Below are positions 15,733-25,160 of a DNA stretch of 44,467 nucleotides, piece by piece. Made by a program: the position numbers and the translations under genes. The DNA comes from Duganella aquatilis. Lineage in GTDB: Bacteria; Pseudomonadota; Gammaproteobacteria; Burkholderiales; Burkholderiaceae_D. Within the stretch, counting starts at the first letter, position 1. The number at the start of each line of letters is the position of its first letter. The DNA is taken from assembly GCF_009674565.1 (NCBI RefSeq), contig NZ_WKJL01000038.1, positions 1 to 44,467 on the forward strand, in the 5' to 3' direction. The notes under the pieces were generated by a model. That model worked only from the letters and a program-made list of their open reading frames with translations, had not been told where the DNA came from and ran no database searches.

Positions 15733-17166
15733 TTATTCGGCGCTCGCGTGCCAGCCGCCGCCCAGCGACTGGATCAGCGCGATGGCCGTGGTCTGGCGGT
15801 TGACCTGCGCCTGCACCAGCGCGCGGCGCGCGGAAAGCGCGGTCTGCTGGGCGGTCACCACGTCGCTGTAGCTGACCTGGCCGGCGCGGTAGCGGTTCAG
15901 CAGCTGCACCTCGACCTGGTCGGCCGCCTCGGAGGCCGCCTTGCGCAGGTCCTGCTGCTGCACCAGCGCGCGGGTGGCCACCAGCTGGTTCTCGACGTCG
16001 GCGAACGCCGTCAGCACGGTCTGGCGGTAGTTGGCGATGGTCTGGTCGCGCGCCGCCTCGGCGCCGGCCACGCGGGCCTTGATGGCACCGGCGTCGAACA
16101 GCGTCTGCGCCGCCGTCACCCCCAGCGACCACAGGTTGTTGTTGGCGTTGAACAGGCCGCCGGTGGACGCCGCGCCGTAGCCGAAGGAACCGCTCAGGTT
16201 CAGGCTCGGGAAGTAGGCGCTGCGGGCGATGCCGATGTTTTCATTGGCGGCGGCCACGCGGCGCTCGGCGGCGGCGATGTCCGGACGGCGCTGCAGCAGC
16301 GTCGACGGCAGGCCGGTCGGCACGTCCGGCACGGTGATCTTCCACTCGGCCGGCGCCAGCGTGAAGTCGTTGGCGGCCTTGCCCAGCAGGACGGCGATCG
16401 CATGCTCGTAGGTGGCGCGGGTGCGCACCAGCGTGATCTGGTCGATGCGGGCGCTGGCCAGCTGGGTCTGCGCCTGCAGCAGGTCCGACTTGGCGGCGAT
16501 GCCGGCGTCGAAGCGGTTCTGCGTGATCTGCAGCACGCGCTCGTAGCCTTCGGTGGTCTGTTCCAGCAGCGCTTTTTCAGCGTCGGCCTCGCGCAGCGCG
16601 AAGTAATTGGTGGCCAGCTCGCCCTGCGCCGACAGGCGCGCGGCGGCCAGGTCGGCGGCGCTGGCCTGCAGGCCGGCGTTGGCGTTGCCCAGGCCGGCGC
16701 GCAGCTTGCCCCACACGTCCGGTTCCCAGGTGGCGCCGATGTTGGCGCGGTACTGGTTGGCGGTTTGCGTGTTGCCGCCACCGCCGGAGCGGGTGGCGCT
16801 GCCGTTCAGGTTCACCACCGGGAACAGCGAGGCGCGCTGCTCGGCCACCAGCGAACGCGCCTGCGCATACGACGCGATGGCGGCGGCGACGTTCTGGTTG
16901 TTCACCTCGATGCTGTCGGCCAGCTGGTTCAGCACCGGATCGCCGAACAGCTGCCACCATGGGCCGCGTTCCAGCGTGTCGGCCGGCGCGGCGGCGGTCC
17001 AGCCGGCGGCGGCCTTGTCGGCGTCGCTCGGGGTTTCCTTGTAGGCCGCCGGCTGCGGCGTCTCCGGCACCTTGTAGCTTGGCGTGACCGAGCAGCCGGC
17101 CAGCAGCGCAACCGCCATGGCCAGCGCGCTCAGTGGATAACGGGAGGTTGGTACGTATTTGATCAT
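15733..17166 (-). CDS. Outer-membrane channel of a tripartite efflux system (NodT/OprM family)
   Basis: 477 residues. Signal sequence ends in the lipobox LLAGCSVTPSYKVPE, so the protein is an acylated lipoprotein. Two outer-membrane-efflux repeats are visible; RPDIAAAERRVAAANENIGIARSAYFPSLNLSG is the typical second-repeat region (cited in part as RRPDIAAAERRVAAANENIG). It would form the trimeric TolC-like exit duct. The start overlaps the upstream permease stop (ATGA). It is the last gene of the pump operon, as opmB is in the muxABC-opmB operon of Pseudomonas. Confidence 0.93.
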   Translation of the reverse strand: MIKYVPTSRYPLSALAMAVALLAGCSVTPSYKVPETPQPAAYKETPSDADKAAAGWTAAAPADTLERGPWWQLFGDPVLNQLADSIEVNNQNVAAAIASYAQARSLVAEQRASLFPVVNLNGSATRSGGGGNTQTANQYRANIGATWEPDVWGKLRAGLGNANAGLQASAADLAAARLSAQGELATNYFALREADAEKALLEQTTEGYERVLQITQNRFDAGIAAKSDLLQAQTQLASARIDQITLVRTRATYEHAIAVLLGKAANDFTLAPAEWKITVPDVPTGLPSTLLQRRPDIAAAERRVAAANENIGIARSAYFPSLNLSGSFGYGAASTGGLFNANNNLWSLGVTAAQTLFDAGAIKARVAGAEAARDQTIANYRQTVLTAFADVENQLVATRALVQQQDLRKAASEAADQVEVQLLNRYRAGQVSYSDVVTAQQTALSARRALVQAQVNRQTTAIALIQSLGGGWHASAE

Positions 17167-20100
17167 GGTGTAATCGGCGATTGGTCGCTATGGATGCGGC
17201 TCAGTTGTTGTTCGGACGGGCTGCGGCGGCGCAGCTTGTCCATCAGGATGTAGACCACCGGCGTGGTCAGCAGCGTCAGCAGCTGGCTGGCGATCAGGCC
17301 GCCGATGATGGCGACGCCGAGCGGCTGGCGCAGTTCCGAGCCTTCGCCGAAACCGATCGCCAGCGGCAGCGCGCCCAGCGCGGCAGCCACGGTGGTCATC
17401 AGGATGGGACGGAAGCGCAGCAGGCAGGCCTCGCGCACCGCTTCGCGCGGCGACAGGCCGCGCGCGCGCTCGGCCTCCAGCGCAAAGTCGATGATCAGGA
17501 TGGCGTTCTTCTTGACGATGCCGATCAGCAGGAAGATGCCGATCAGGGCGATGGTCGAGAACTCCATCTTGAACACCAGCAGCGCCAGCACCGCGCCGAC
17601 GCCGGCCGACGGCAGCGTGGTCAGCACCGTCACCGGGTGCACCAGGCTTTCGTACAGGATGCCCAGCACGATGTAGATCACCACGATGGCGGCCAGGATC
17701 AGCAGCGGCAGCGACTTGTTGCTGTCCTGCGCCGACTTGGCGGCGCCGGCAAAGCTGCCGCGCACATTGTTCGGCATGGCGATTTCCGCTTCCGCCTCGG
17801 CGATCTGCGCCGCCGCCTGCGACAGGCTGGCGCCTTCCGCCAGGTTGAAGGCGATGGTGGTCGCCAGTTCGCCGTCCTGGTGGTTGATCGAGGTCGGCGC
17901 CGAGCTTTCGGCGTAACTGGCCACCGTCGACAGCGGCACCATGGTGGTGGCCGAGGTGCTCAGCGACGAGCCGGACGAGGCGTCGCGCACCGCCGGCGCC
18001 GCCACGTTGGCCGCGGTGGCGGTCGAGGTGGTGGTGGTCTTGCTGGTGCCGGTGGTCGAGGTGGCCGCCGCCGTGGTCGCCACCTGGGCGCCGGTCGGGT
18101 TGGCCGCGCTCGGCGCCGGCAGGCCGGTGGACGGCACGTAGACGTCCTTCAGCGCTTCCGGGCTGCGCGAATAGTCGCGCGACACTTCCATGATGACGTG
18201 GTACTGGTTCAGCTCATCGTAGATGGTGGCCACCTGGCGCTGGCCGAAGCTGTTGTACAGCGCGTTGTCGATGTCCTTGGTCGACACGCCCAGGCGCGAG
18301 GCGCTCTGCTTGTCGATGGTGACAAAGGTTTCGACGCCGTTGTCGGCCTGGTCGGAGTCGACGTCGGTCATGGCCGAGCGGCCCTTCATCGCTTCCGCCA
18401 GGCGGCTGGCCCACTTCTTCAGGTCGGCCTTGTTGTCGGCCTTCAGCGTGTACTGGTAGTTGGCGTTGGCCGAGCGGCCGCCCGAGCGCAGATCCTGCAC
18501 CGGACTGAGGAACAGGCTGACGCCGGTGACCTTGGCCAGCTTCGGCCGCAGACGCGCGATCACCGCCTGCCCCGCCACCTTGCGCTGGTTGGCCGGTTTC
18601 AGGTTGACGAACATGAAGCCGCCGCCGGCGCGCCGGCCGCCGGTGAAGCCGACCACCGTCGCCACGTCCGGATCATCCTTGATGATGTTGACCAGCTGGC
18701 GCAGCTTGCCCTGCATGGCCTGGAACGAGATGCTCTGGTCGGCGCGGATGCCGCCGTTGATCTGGCCCGTGTCCTGCTGCGGGAAGCCGCCCTTCGGGAT
18801 CGCCGCGAACAGGTAGAAGTTCAGGCCGATGACGAACAGAAGACTCAGCATCACCAGCCAGACGCTGCCCAGCGCCCAGTCCAGCGCGTGCTCGTAGCCT
18901 TTCAGGACGGCGTCGAAGCCGCGCTCGAAGAAGCGGGCGACGCGGCCCGGCGGCTTGGCGTGCACATTCCCCGGCGACAGCAGCCAGGCGCACATCATCG
19001 GCGTGGTGGTCAGCGAGATCACCAGCGAAATCATGACGGCGGCCGACAGCGTGATGGCGAATTCCTTGAACAGCGCGCCGAACTGGCCGCCCATGAACAG
19101 CAGCGGAATGAACACCGCGATCAGCGACAGGCTGATCGACAGCACGGTGAAGCCCACTTCGCGCGCGCCCAGCAAGGCGGCCGACAAACGGTCCATGCCG
19201 GCCTCGATGTGGCGCGTGGTGTTTTCCAGCACCACGATGGCGTCGTCGACCACGAAGCCGGTGGCCACGGTCAGCGCCATCAGCGACAGGTTGTTCAGGC
19301 TGAAGCCCAGCAGGTACATGACGCCGAAGGTGCCCAGCAGCGACACGATGGTGGCCACGGTCGGCACGATGGTCGCGCGCACATTGCGCAGGAACACGCT
19401 CACCACCAGCACCACCAGCAGGATGGAGATGATCAGCGTGACCTCGATTTCATGCAGCGACGAGCGGATCGAGTTGGTGCTGTCGCTGGCCACTTCGATC
19501 TTCACGTCCGGCGGCAGCTGCGCCTGCAGCATCGGCAGCTGCGCGCGCACGCTGTCCACCGTCTCGATGACGTTGGCGCCGGCCTGGGAGCGCAGCAGCA
19601 CGATGATGGCCGGCTGGCCGTTGAACAGGCCCAGGTTGTTCTGGTCCTCGACGCCGTCGACCACGTCCGCCACATCCTTCAGGCGGATCGCGGTGCTGTT
19701 GCGGTAGCCGACGATCAGGTTCTGGTAGTCGGCCGCGCTGCGGCCGCCCGAGGCGTTGGCCGACTCGGAATAGATCTGCAGGCGGCGGCCGTTGCCCTGC
19801 AGGGCGCCGCGCGGACGGTTGGCGTTGGCGGCCTGGATGGCGGCGCGCACGTCTTCCATCGACAGGCCCTGCTTGTTGAGCGCATACGGGTTCAGTTCCA
19901 CGCGCACCGCCGGCAGCGAGCTGCCGCCCAGTTCCACGTCGCCGACGCCGGTCACCTGCGACAGGCGTTGCAGCACGATGTTGGAGACGGCGTCGTAGAT
20001 CTGGCCCGGCGTGCGGGTTTTCGAGGTCAGCGCCAGGATGATGACCGGCGCGCCCGAGGTGTTGGCCTTGCGGTAGGTCGGATTGCTGCGCAGCGTGGAC

Positions 20101-20459
20101 GGCAGGTCGACGCGGCTGGCGTTGATCGCCGCCTGCACCTCGCGCGCCACCGCGTCGACGTTGCGGTTCAAATCGAACTGCAAGGTGACGTTGGCGGAGC
20201 TGGTGCTCGACTGCGAGGTCATTTCATTGACGCCGGCGATGGTGCCCAGGTGGCGCTCCAGCGGCGTGGCGACGCTGGTGGCCATGGTGTCCGGGCTGGC
20301 GCCCGGCAGCGTGGCGCTGACCGAGATGATCGGGAAGTCCACCTGCGGCAGCGGCGCCACCGGCAGCACGAAGAACGCGCCGATGCCGGCCAGCGCCACG
20401 CCCACCGTCAGCAGGACGGTGGCGATCGGACGCTTGACGAATGGAGACGACAGGTTCAC
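17163..20459 (-). CDS. mdtC: RND multidrug efflux permease, MdtC/MuxC type
   Basis: 1098 residues from a GTG at 20459 that overlaps the upstream stop (GTGA). Typical HAE1 RND permease: 12 membrane helices, two large periplasmic loops, VVDDAIVVLEN in helix 4 and GIVKKNAILIIDFAL in helix 10, with the proton-relay residues in place. It is about 70 residues longer than the usual 1025-1035 because residues about 779-838 form a Ser/Thr/Ala-rich low-complexity insert in the second periplasmic loop. It works with the preceding permease as a heterotrimer in MdtABC-type pumps. Confidence 0.92.
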   Translation of the reverse strand: MNLSSPFVKRPIATVLLTVGVALAGIGAFFVLPVAPLPQVDFPIISVSATLPGASPDTMATSVATPLERHLGTIAGVNEMTSQSSTSSANVTLQFDLNRNVDAVAREVQAAINASRVDLPSTLRSNPTYRKANTSGAPVIILALTSKTRTPGQIYDAVSNIVLQRLSQVTGVGDVELGGSSLPAVRVELNPYALNKQGLSMEDVRAAIQAANANRPRGALQGNGRRLQIYSESANASGGRSAADYQNLIVGYRNSTAIRLKDVADVVDGVEDQNNLGLFNGQPAIIVLLRSQAGANVIETVDSVRAQLPMLQAQLPPDVKIEVASDSTNSIRSSLHEIEVTLIISILLVVLVVSVFLRNVRATIVPTVATIVSLLGTFGVMYLLGFSLNNLSLMALTVATGFVVDDAIVVLENTTRHIEAGMDRLSAALLGAREVGFTVLSISLSLIAVFIPLLFMGGQFGALFKEFAITLSAAVMISLVISLTTTPMMCAWLLSPGNVHAKPPGRVARFFERGFDAVLKGYEHALDWALGSVWLVMLSLLFVIGLNFYLFAAIPKGGFPQQDTGQINGGIRADQSISFQAMQGKLRQLVNIIKDDPDVATVVGFTGGRRAGGGFMFVNLKPANQRKVAGQAVIARLRPKLAKVTGVSLFLSPVQDLRSGGRSANANYQYTLKADNKADLKKWASRLAEAMKGRSAMTDVDSDQADNGVETFVTIDKQSASRLGVSTKDIDNALYNSFGQRQVATIYDELNQYHVIMEVSRDYSRSPEALKDVYVPSTGLPAPSAANPTGAQVATTAAATSTTGTSKTTTTSTATAANVAAPAVRDASSGSSLSTSATTMVPLSTVASYAESSAPTSINHQDGELATTIAFNLAEGASLSQAAAQIAEAEAEIAMPNNVRGSFAGAAKSAQDSNKSLPLLILAAIVVIYIVLGILYESLVHPVTVLTTLPSAGVGAVLALLVFKMEFSTIALIGIFLLIGIVKKNAILIIDFALEAERARGLSPREAVREACLLRFRPILMTTVAAALGALPLAIGFGEGSELRQPLGVAIIGGLIASQLLTLLTTPVVYILMDKLRRRSPSEQQLSRIHSDQSPITP

Positions 20460-23400
20460 GGCGCGTCACCTTTGCCCTGGCCTGGCGCCGGCGACAGCAG
20501 CGCCGCCTGGTGCGGGTCGCGCGGCGGCTCGGACTTGAAGCGGCGGTTGACGCGGCGCGCCAGGCTGTCGAAGCCAAGGTAGATCACCGGCGTGGTGAAC
20601 AGCGTCAGCAGCTGGCTGACGATCAGGCCGCCGAAGATGGCCAGGCCCAGCGGACGGCGCAGCTCGGCGCCCTCGCCCCAGCCCAGCATCAGCGGCACGG
20701 CGGCAAACAGCGCCGCCAGCGTCGTCATCAGGATCGGACGGAAGCGCAGCAGCGCGGCCTGGTGGATCGCCTCGCGCGGCGGCTTGCCTTCGTCGCGCTC
20801 GGCCTCGATGGCGAAGTCGATCATCATGATGGCGTTCTTCTTGACGATACCGATCAGCAGGATGATGCCGATGATGCCGATCACGCCCAGGTCCTGGCCG
20901 GTGATCCACAGCGCCAGCAAGGCGCCGACGCCGGCCGACGGCAGCGTCGACAGAATGGTCAGCGGGTGGATATAGCTTTCGTACAGCACGCCCAGCACGA
21001 TGTAGACGCAGACCACGGCGGCCAGAATCAGCCACAGCTGGTTGTTCAGCGAGTTCTGATAGGCGCCCGACGCGCCGAGGAAGGTCAGGGTCACCGCGGC
21101 CGGGAACTTGATCTCGGCCGCGGCCTGCTTGATGCTGTCCACCGCCGTGCCCAGCGAAACGCCGGGCGCGGTGTCGAAGCCCAAGGTGGTGGCCGGATAC
21201 TGCGCCACGTGCGTCACTTGCAGCGGCGCCTGGCGTTCGGTGACGTTGGCCACGGCCGACAGCGGCGTCGGTTTGCCGGAGCCGGTGCGCAATTGCAGGT
21301 TGCCCAGGTCGGCCGGGGTGGCGATGTCGTCGCGGCGCGCTTCCAGGATCACGCGGTACTGGTTGGTCTCGGTGAAGATGGTCGAGACGATGCGCTGGCC
21401 GAAGGCGCTATATAAAGCATCGTCGATCGAAGCGGCGGTGACCGACAGGCGCGAGGCGGTGTCGCGGTCCACCGTGACGTAGGCCGCGGCGGCGCTGGCG
21501 CCGACGTCGGAGGTGACGTTGCGCAGTTCCTGCTTGGTGCGCATCTGCGCTTCCAGCTTGGTGGCCCATTCGTTGACGCTGGCGTTGTCGGCGCCCTCGA
21601 TCGACACGCGGAACTGGGTCGGGCCGGTTTCGGCGTCGATGGTCAAGTCCTGGGTCGGTTGCAGGAACAGCGTCAGGCCGGGGATCTCGGCCACCCGGCT
21701 GCGCAGGCGGTCCATGATGTCCTGCTGCTTGCCGCTGCGGTCGTGCTTCAGGTTGATCAGCATGCTGCCGGTGTGCAGCATGGTGTTGTTGGCCGCGTCC
21801 ACGCCCACCACGGAGCTGAGGTTCTCGACCGCCGGATCCTGCAGGATGACCTTGGCCGCCTGCTGCTGCAGCGCCGCCATCTTGTCATACGAGACGGCCT
21901 TGCCGGTTTCCAGGCGCGCCTGCAGCTGGCCGGTGTCCTGGGTCGGGAACAGGCCTTTCGGGATCACCACGTACAGCAGCGCCGTCAGCAGCAAGGTGCC
22001 CAGCGCCACCAGCAGCGTCAGGCCGCTATGCTCGATGACCCAGGTCAGCGAGCGGTCATAGTGACCGATGACCCAGTCGAAGAACTGCTGGAAGCGCTGC
22101 GCGAAGCGCGACGGCTTTTCGTCGGCGTGGTTCTTCAGCCAGCGCGCCGACATCATCGGCACCAGCGTCAGCGACACCACGGCGGAGATCAGGATGGTGA
22201 TCGCCAGCGAGATCGCGAATTCGCGGAACAAGCGGCCCACCACGTCGCCCATGAACAGCAGCGGAATCAGCACGGCGATCAGCGACACCGTCAGCGAGAT
22301 GATGGTGAAGCCGATCTGCTTGGCGCCCTTCAGTGCGGCGGCCATCGGCGTTTCGCCCTCTTCGATGTAGCGCGCGATGTTCTCGATCATGACGATGGCG
22401 TCATCGACCACGAAGCCGGTGGCGATGGTCAGCGCCATCAGCGACAGGTTGTTCAGGCTATAGCCCAGCAGGTACATGACGCCGCAGGTGCCGATCAGCG
22501 AAATCGGCACCGACAGGCTGGCGATCACGGTGGCGCGCAGGCTGTGCAGGAAGGCGAAGATTACCAGCACCACCAGCACCACGGCCAGCACCAGCTCCAT
22601 CTCCACGTGTTCGACCGAGGCGCGGATGCCGGTGGTGCGGTCGCTCAGCACCTCGACGTGCATGGCGCCGGGCAGCGCCGCCTGCAGTTCCGGCAGGCGC
22701 GCCTTGATGGCGTCCACGGTGGCGATGACGTTGGCGCCCGGCTGGCGCTGCACGTTCAGGATAATCGCCTGCTTGATGCCGGAAGCGGCGCCGGACCAGG
22801 CGCCCAGCTCTACATTCTCGGCGCTGTCGATCACCTGGGCGACGTCGCGCAGGCGCACCGGCGCGCCGTTTTTATAGGCCAGGATCAGCGACTTGTAGTC
22901 GGCCGCGGCCAGCAGCTGGTCGTTGGCGTTGATGCTGTAGGCGCGCGTCGGGCCGTCGAAGCTGCCCTTGGCGCCGTTGGCGTTGGCGGCGGTGATCGCC
23001 GTGCGCAGCGTGTCCAGGCCCAGGCCATACGAAGCCAGCGCATTGGTGTCGGCCTGAATCCGCACCGCCGGGCGCTGGCCGCCGCTCAGGGTCACCAGGC
23101 CGACGCCCGACACCTGGCTGATTTTCAGCGCCAGGCGGGTGTTGACCACGTTCTGCACTTCGGTCAGCGGCATGGTGTCGGAGGTGATCGCCAGCGTCAG
23201 CACCGGCGCGTCGGCCGGGTTGACCTTGGCGTACACCGGCGGCGCCGGCAGGTCGGTCGGCAGCAGCGAGGTGCCGGCGTTGATCGCGGCCTGCACTTCC
23301 TGCTCGGCCACGTCCAGCGTCTGGCCCAGGCCGAACTGCAGGGTAATGATGGAGACGCCGGCGGCGCTGGTGGAACTCATGCGGGTCAGGCCGGCCATCT

Positions 23401-23617
23401 GGCCGAACTGGCGCTCCAGCGGCGCAGTCACCGTCTGGCCCATCACTTCCGGACTACCGCCCGGGTACAGCGTTTGAACCTGGATGGTCGGGAAGTCCAC
23501 CTGCGGCAGCGCCGACAGGGGCAGGAACTTGAAACCGACGATACCCGCCAGGACGATCGCCAGCATCAGCAGCGAGGTCGCTACCGGCCGCTGGATGAAG
23601 GGTGCGGATGGACTCAT
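20456..23617 (-). CDS. mdtB: RND multidrug efflux permease, MdtB/MuxB type
   Basis: 1053 residues, normal length for the family. N-terminus SAPFIQRPVATSLLMLAIVL leads into helix 1. The helix 4 motif is VVDDAIVMIEN, and helix 10 carries GIVKKNAIMMIDFAI. The periplasmic pore and docking domains look complete. The start overlaps the adaptor stop (ATGA) and the stop overlaps the next start (GTGA), so translation of the four pump genes is coupled. Two different permeases side by side is the hallmark of MdtABC/MuxABC systems, which in enterobacteria export bile salts, novobiocin and similar compounds; substrates here are unknown. Confidence 0.93.
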   Translation of the reverse strand: MSPSAPFIQRPVATSLLMLAIVLAGIVGFKFLPLSALPQVDFPTIQVQTLYPGGSPEVMGQTVTAPLERQFGQMAGLTRMSSTSAAGVSIITLQFGLGQTLDVAEQEVQAAINAGTSLLPTDLPAPPVYAKVNPADAPVLTLAITSDTMPLTEVQNVVNTRLALKISQVSGVGLVTLSGGQRPAVRIQADTNALASYGLGLDTLRTAITAANANGAKGSFDGPTRAYSINANDQLLAAADYKSLILAYKNGAPVRLRDVAQVIDSAENVELGAWSGAASGIKQAIILNVQRQPGANVIATVDAIKARLPELQAALPGAMHVEVLSDRTTGIRASVEHVEMELVLAVVLVVLVIFAFLHSLRATVIASLSVPISLIGTCGVMYLLGYSLNNLSLMALTIATGFVVDDAIVMIENIARYIEEGETPMAAALKGAKQIGFTIISLTVSLIAVLIPLLFMGDVVGRLFREFAISLAITILISAVVSLTLVPMMSARWLKNHADEKPSRFAQRFQQFFDWVIGHYDRSLTWVIEHSGLTLLVALGTLLLTALLYVVIPKGLFPTQDTGQLQARLETGKAVSYDKMAALQQQAAKVILQDPAVENLSSVVGVDAANNTMLHTGSMLINLKHDRSGKQQDIMDRLRSRVAEIPGLTLFLQPTQDLTIDAETGPTQFRVSIEGADNASVNEWATKLEAQMRTKQELRNVTSDVGASAAAAYVTVDRDTASRLSVTAASIDDALYSAFGQRIVSTIFTETNQYRVILEARRDDIATPADLGNLQLRTGSGKPTPLSAVANVTERQAPLQVTHVAQYPATTLGFDTAPGVSLGTAVDSIKQAAAEIKFPAAVTLTFLGASGAYQNSLNNQLWLILAAVVCVYIVLGVLYESYIHPLTILSTLPSAGVGALLALWITGQDLGVIGIIGIILLIGIVKKNAIMMIDFAIEAERDEGKPPREAIHQAALLRFRPILMTTLAALFAAVPLMLGWGEGAELRRPLGLAIFGGLIVSQLLTLFTTPVIYLGFDSLARRVNRRFKSEPPRDPHQAALLSPAPGQGKGDAP

Positions 23618-24924
23618 TGTTTCGCAGCGCCTTCCTTGTTACGGCGACGGTGTTCGCCGTTCGGCGACGACGCGCCGCCCGCGCCGGCCGGCTTGGCGCC
23701 CGGCAGCGTGACTTTCGCGCCTTCCTTCAGGCGGTCGGCGCCTTCGGTGATGACTTGCTCGCCCAGCTTCAGGCCCTCGGTGACCTGCACCTTGTCGACG
23801 GTGGCGGCGCCGCGCTTGACCGGACGCACGGTCACGGTCTTGTCTTCCTTGAGCACGTAGACGAAGTCGCCGTTGGTGCCGTGGCGCAGCGCGTTGACCG
23901 GCACCATGATGGCGTCCTTGATGGTGTTCAGTTCCAGGCGCACGTTGACGAACTGGCTCGGGAACAGCGTCAGCTTGCTGTTGGCGAAGCGCGCCTTGGC
24001 CTTGACGGTGCCGGTCTGGGTGTCGATCTGGTTGTCCATGGCCGAGAATTTGCCGCTGTCCAGCGTCGCGGTGCGGGTGCGGTCCAGCGCCAGCGCCGGC
24101 AGCGTGGCGCCGTCGTTGACGCGCTGCGCCACGCCCGGCACGCTATCCTGCGGAATCGAGAATTCGACGTCGATCGGCGACAGTTGGGTGATCACGGCCA
24201 GGCCGGTGGTGTCGCTGGAGCCGACCAGATTGCCGATATCGACCACGCGCAAGCCCACGCGGCCGGAGATCGGCGCGATCACCTTGGTATAGCCCAGATT
24301 CAGCTTGGCCGTGCCTTCGGCCGCCTTGTCGGTCAGCACGGTGCCTTCCAGCTGCTTGACCAGCGCCGCCTGCGTGTCGACGTCCTGGCGCGCAATCGAG
24401 TCTTGGGTCAGCAGGGTGCGGTAGCGGTTCAGCGTCAGCTTGGCGTTTTCCAGCTGCGCTTCATCGCGTTGGCGGGTACCGGTGGCTTGCATCAGCGCCA
24501 TCTCGAACTGGCGCGGATCGATCTGCGCCAGCACCTGGCCAGCCTTGACCATCTGGCCCTCTTTAAACAAAACGGATTGCAGGATGCCCGACACCTGCGG
24601 ACGCACCGTGGTGGTGGCCGCCGCCGTCACCGTGCCCAGCGCCTCCAGCGTGACCGGGATGTCGGCCTTTTCCGCCGTCGCCACGCCCACCGTGGTGGCC
24701 GGCATGCGGCGGCCGCCACCGCCAGGACCACCAGGACCGCCTGGGCCAGGACCGCCCGGACCTTGGGCGCCGGGCGCGCCGGCCGGCGTTGCCGGCTGGT
24801 GCGTCAGGTACCACGCCAATCCGCCCAGTCCGGCCATGGCGGCGACGGCGATCACGCTGCCGAGAATCTTGCGGCTGCGCTTGGGAGGGTTGGCATTCAA
24901 AGTCGGCTTGGCTTGCGAATCCAT
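23614..24924 (-). CDS. mdtA: RND efflux periplasmic adaptor, MdtA type
   Basis: 436 residues from the ATG at 24924, preceded by AAAGGA; an upstream in-frame ATG (24969) has no ribosome site. One membrane anchor at about 20-40 is followed by an unusual Gly/Pro-rich linker (44-71). The hairpin, lipoyl and barrel domains of membrane-fusion proteins follow, with GRVGLRVVDIGNLV and IDPRQFE-type motifs, then a disordered charged C-terminus. It would connect the inner-membrane RND trimer to the outer-membrane channel. First gene of the pump operon, divergent from a CpxR-like regulator. Confidence 0.92.
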   Translation of the reverse strand: MDSQAKPTLNANPPKRSRKILGSVIAVAAMAGLGGLAWYLTHQPATPAGAPGAQGPGGPGPGGPGGPGGGGRRMPATTVGVATAEKADIPVTLEALGTVTAAATTTVRPQVSGILQSVLFKEGQMVKAGQVLAQIDPRQFEMALMQATGTRQRDEAQLENAKLTLNRYRTLLTQDSIARQDVDTQAALVKQLEGTVLTDKAAEGTAKLNLGYTKVIAPISGRVGLRVVDIGNLVGSSDTTGLAVITQLSPIDVEFSIPQDSVPGVAQRVNDGATLPALALDRTRTATLDSGKFSAMDNQIDTQTGTVKAKARFANSKLTLFPSQFVNVRLELNTIKDAIMVPVNALRHGTNGDFVYVLKEDKTVTVRPVKRGAATVDKVQVTEGLKLGEQVITEGADRLKEGAKVTLPGAKPAGAGGASSPNGEHRRRNKEGAAKQ

Positions 24925-24985
24925 CGTTATCCTTTTTCTAGGCGTGCGTGTCCATGGCAAACGCGCCATGGCGATTAATCCGTGG

Positions 24986-25014
24986 AATGTAACATATGGC
25001 GTAGCGGCTGTCTG
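24986..25014 (-). promoter_or_regulatory. Candidate promoter of the mdtABC operon
   Basis: Minus strand CAGACA (25009-25014) and TACATT (24986-24991), 17 bp apart, each four of six to consensus. Initiation near 24979 would give a leader of about 55 nt. The regulator-type repeats at 25033-25098 lie just upstream of it. Confidence 0.35.
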
Positions 25015-25032
25015 TCGGTGCTTGTCTGGGGT

Positions 25033-25049
25033 TACAAACTCGCTACAAA
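25033..25049. promoter_or_regulatory. Direct repeat TACAAA, possible regulator site
   Basis: TACAAA at 25033-25038 and 25044-25049, start to start 11 bp (read on the minus strand as TTTGTA twice). It lies about 20 bp upstream of the candidate mdtA -35 and resembles the TTTGTAAT repeat in front of ompR. Confidence 0.35.
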
Positions 25050-25082
25050 ATCAAGGACTTTGCGTCGCCCTCGTTAATCTGG

Positions 25083-25098
25083 CTTTACATTTCTTTAC
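25083..25098 (-). promoter_or_regulatory. CpxR-type box between pump operon and two-component system
   Basis: On the minus strand the sequence is GTAAA-GAAAT-GTAAA-G, an exact match to the enterobacterial CpxR consensus GTAAA-N5-GTAAA; the repeat unit CTTTAC recurs at exactly 10 bp on the plus strand. It lies 62 bp before the regulator gene and about 70 bp upstream of the candidate mdtA promoter, so it could serve both directions. Confidence 0.55.
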
Positions 25099-25160
25099 CG
25101 GGGCGACATCGCTCCTACACGCGCCCGCGCGATACTGCCGGCACTGTCCTGTAGCGTAGA

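Noticed and set aside
15638..16132. N-terminal extension of the S46 peptidase frame
   Set aside because: It overlaps the outer-membrane channel gene and would bury the signal peptide; a promoter lies inside it.
17945..18125. Frameshift or assembly error as cause of the Ser/Thr-rich segment in the RND permease
   Set aside because: The frame is open on both sides with normal permease sequence resuming, and codon use is not disrupted; an in-frame insert is simpler.
17181..20582. Plus-strand open frame of 1133 codons opposite the RND permease
   Set aside because: Gln/Arg/His-rich without any domain, lying wholly antisense to a well-conserved permease.
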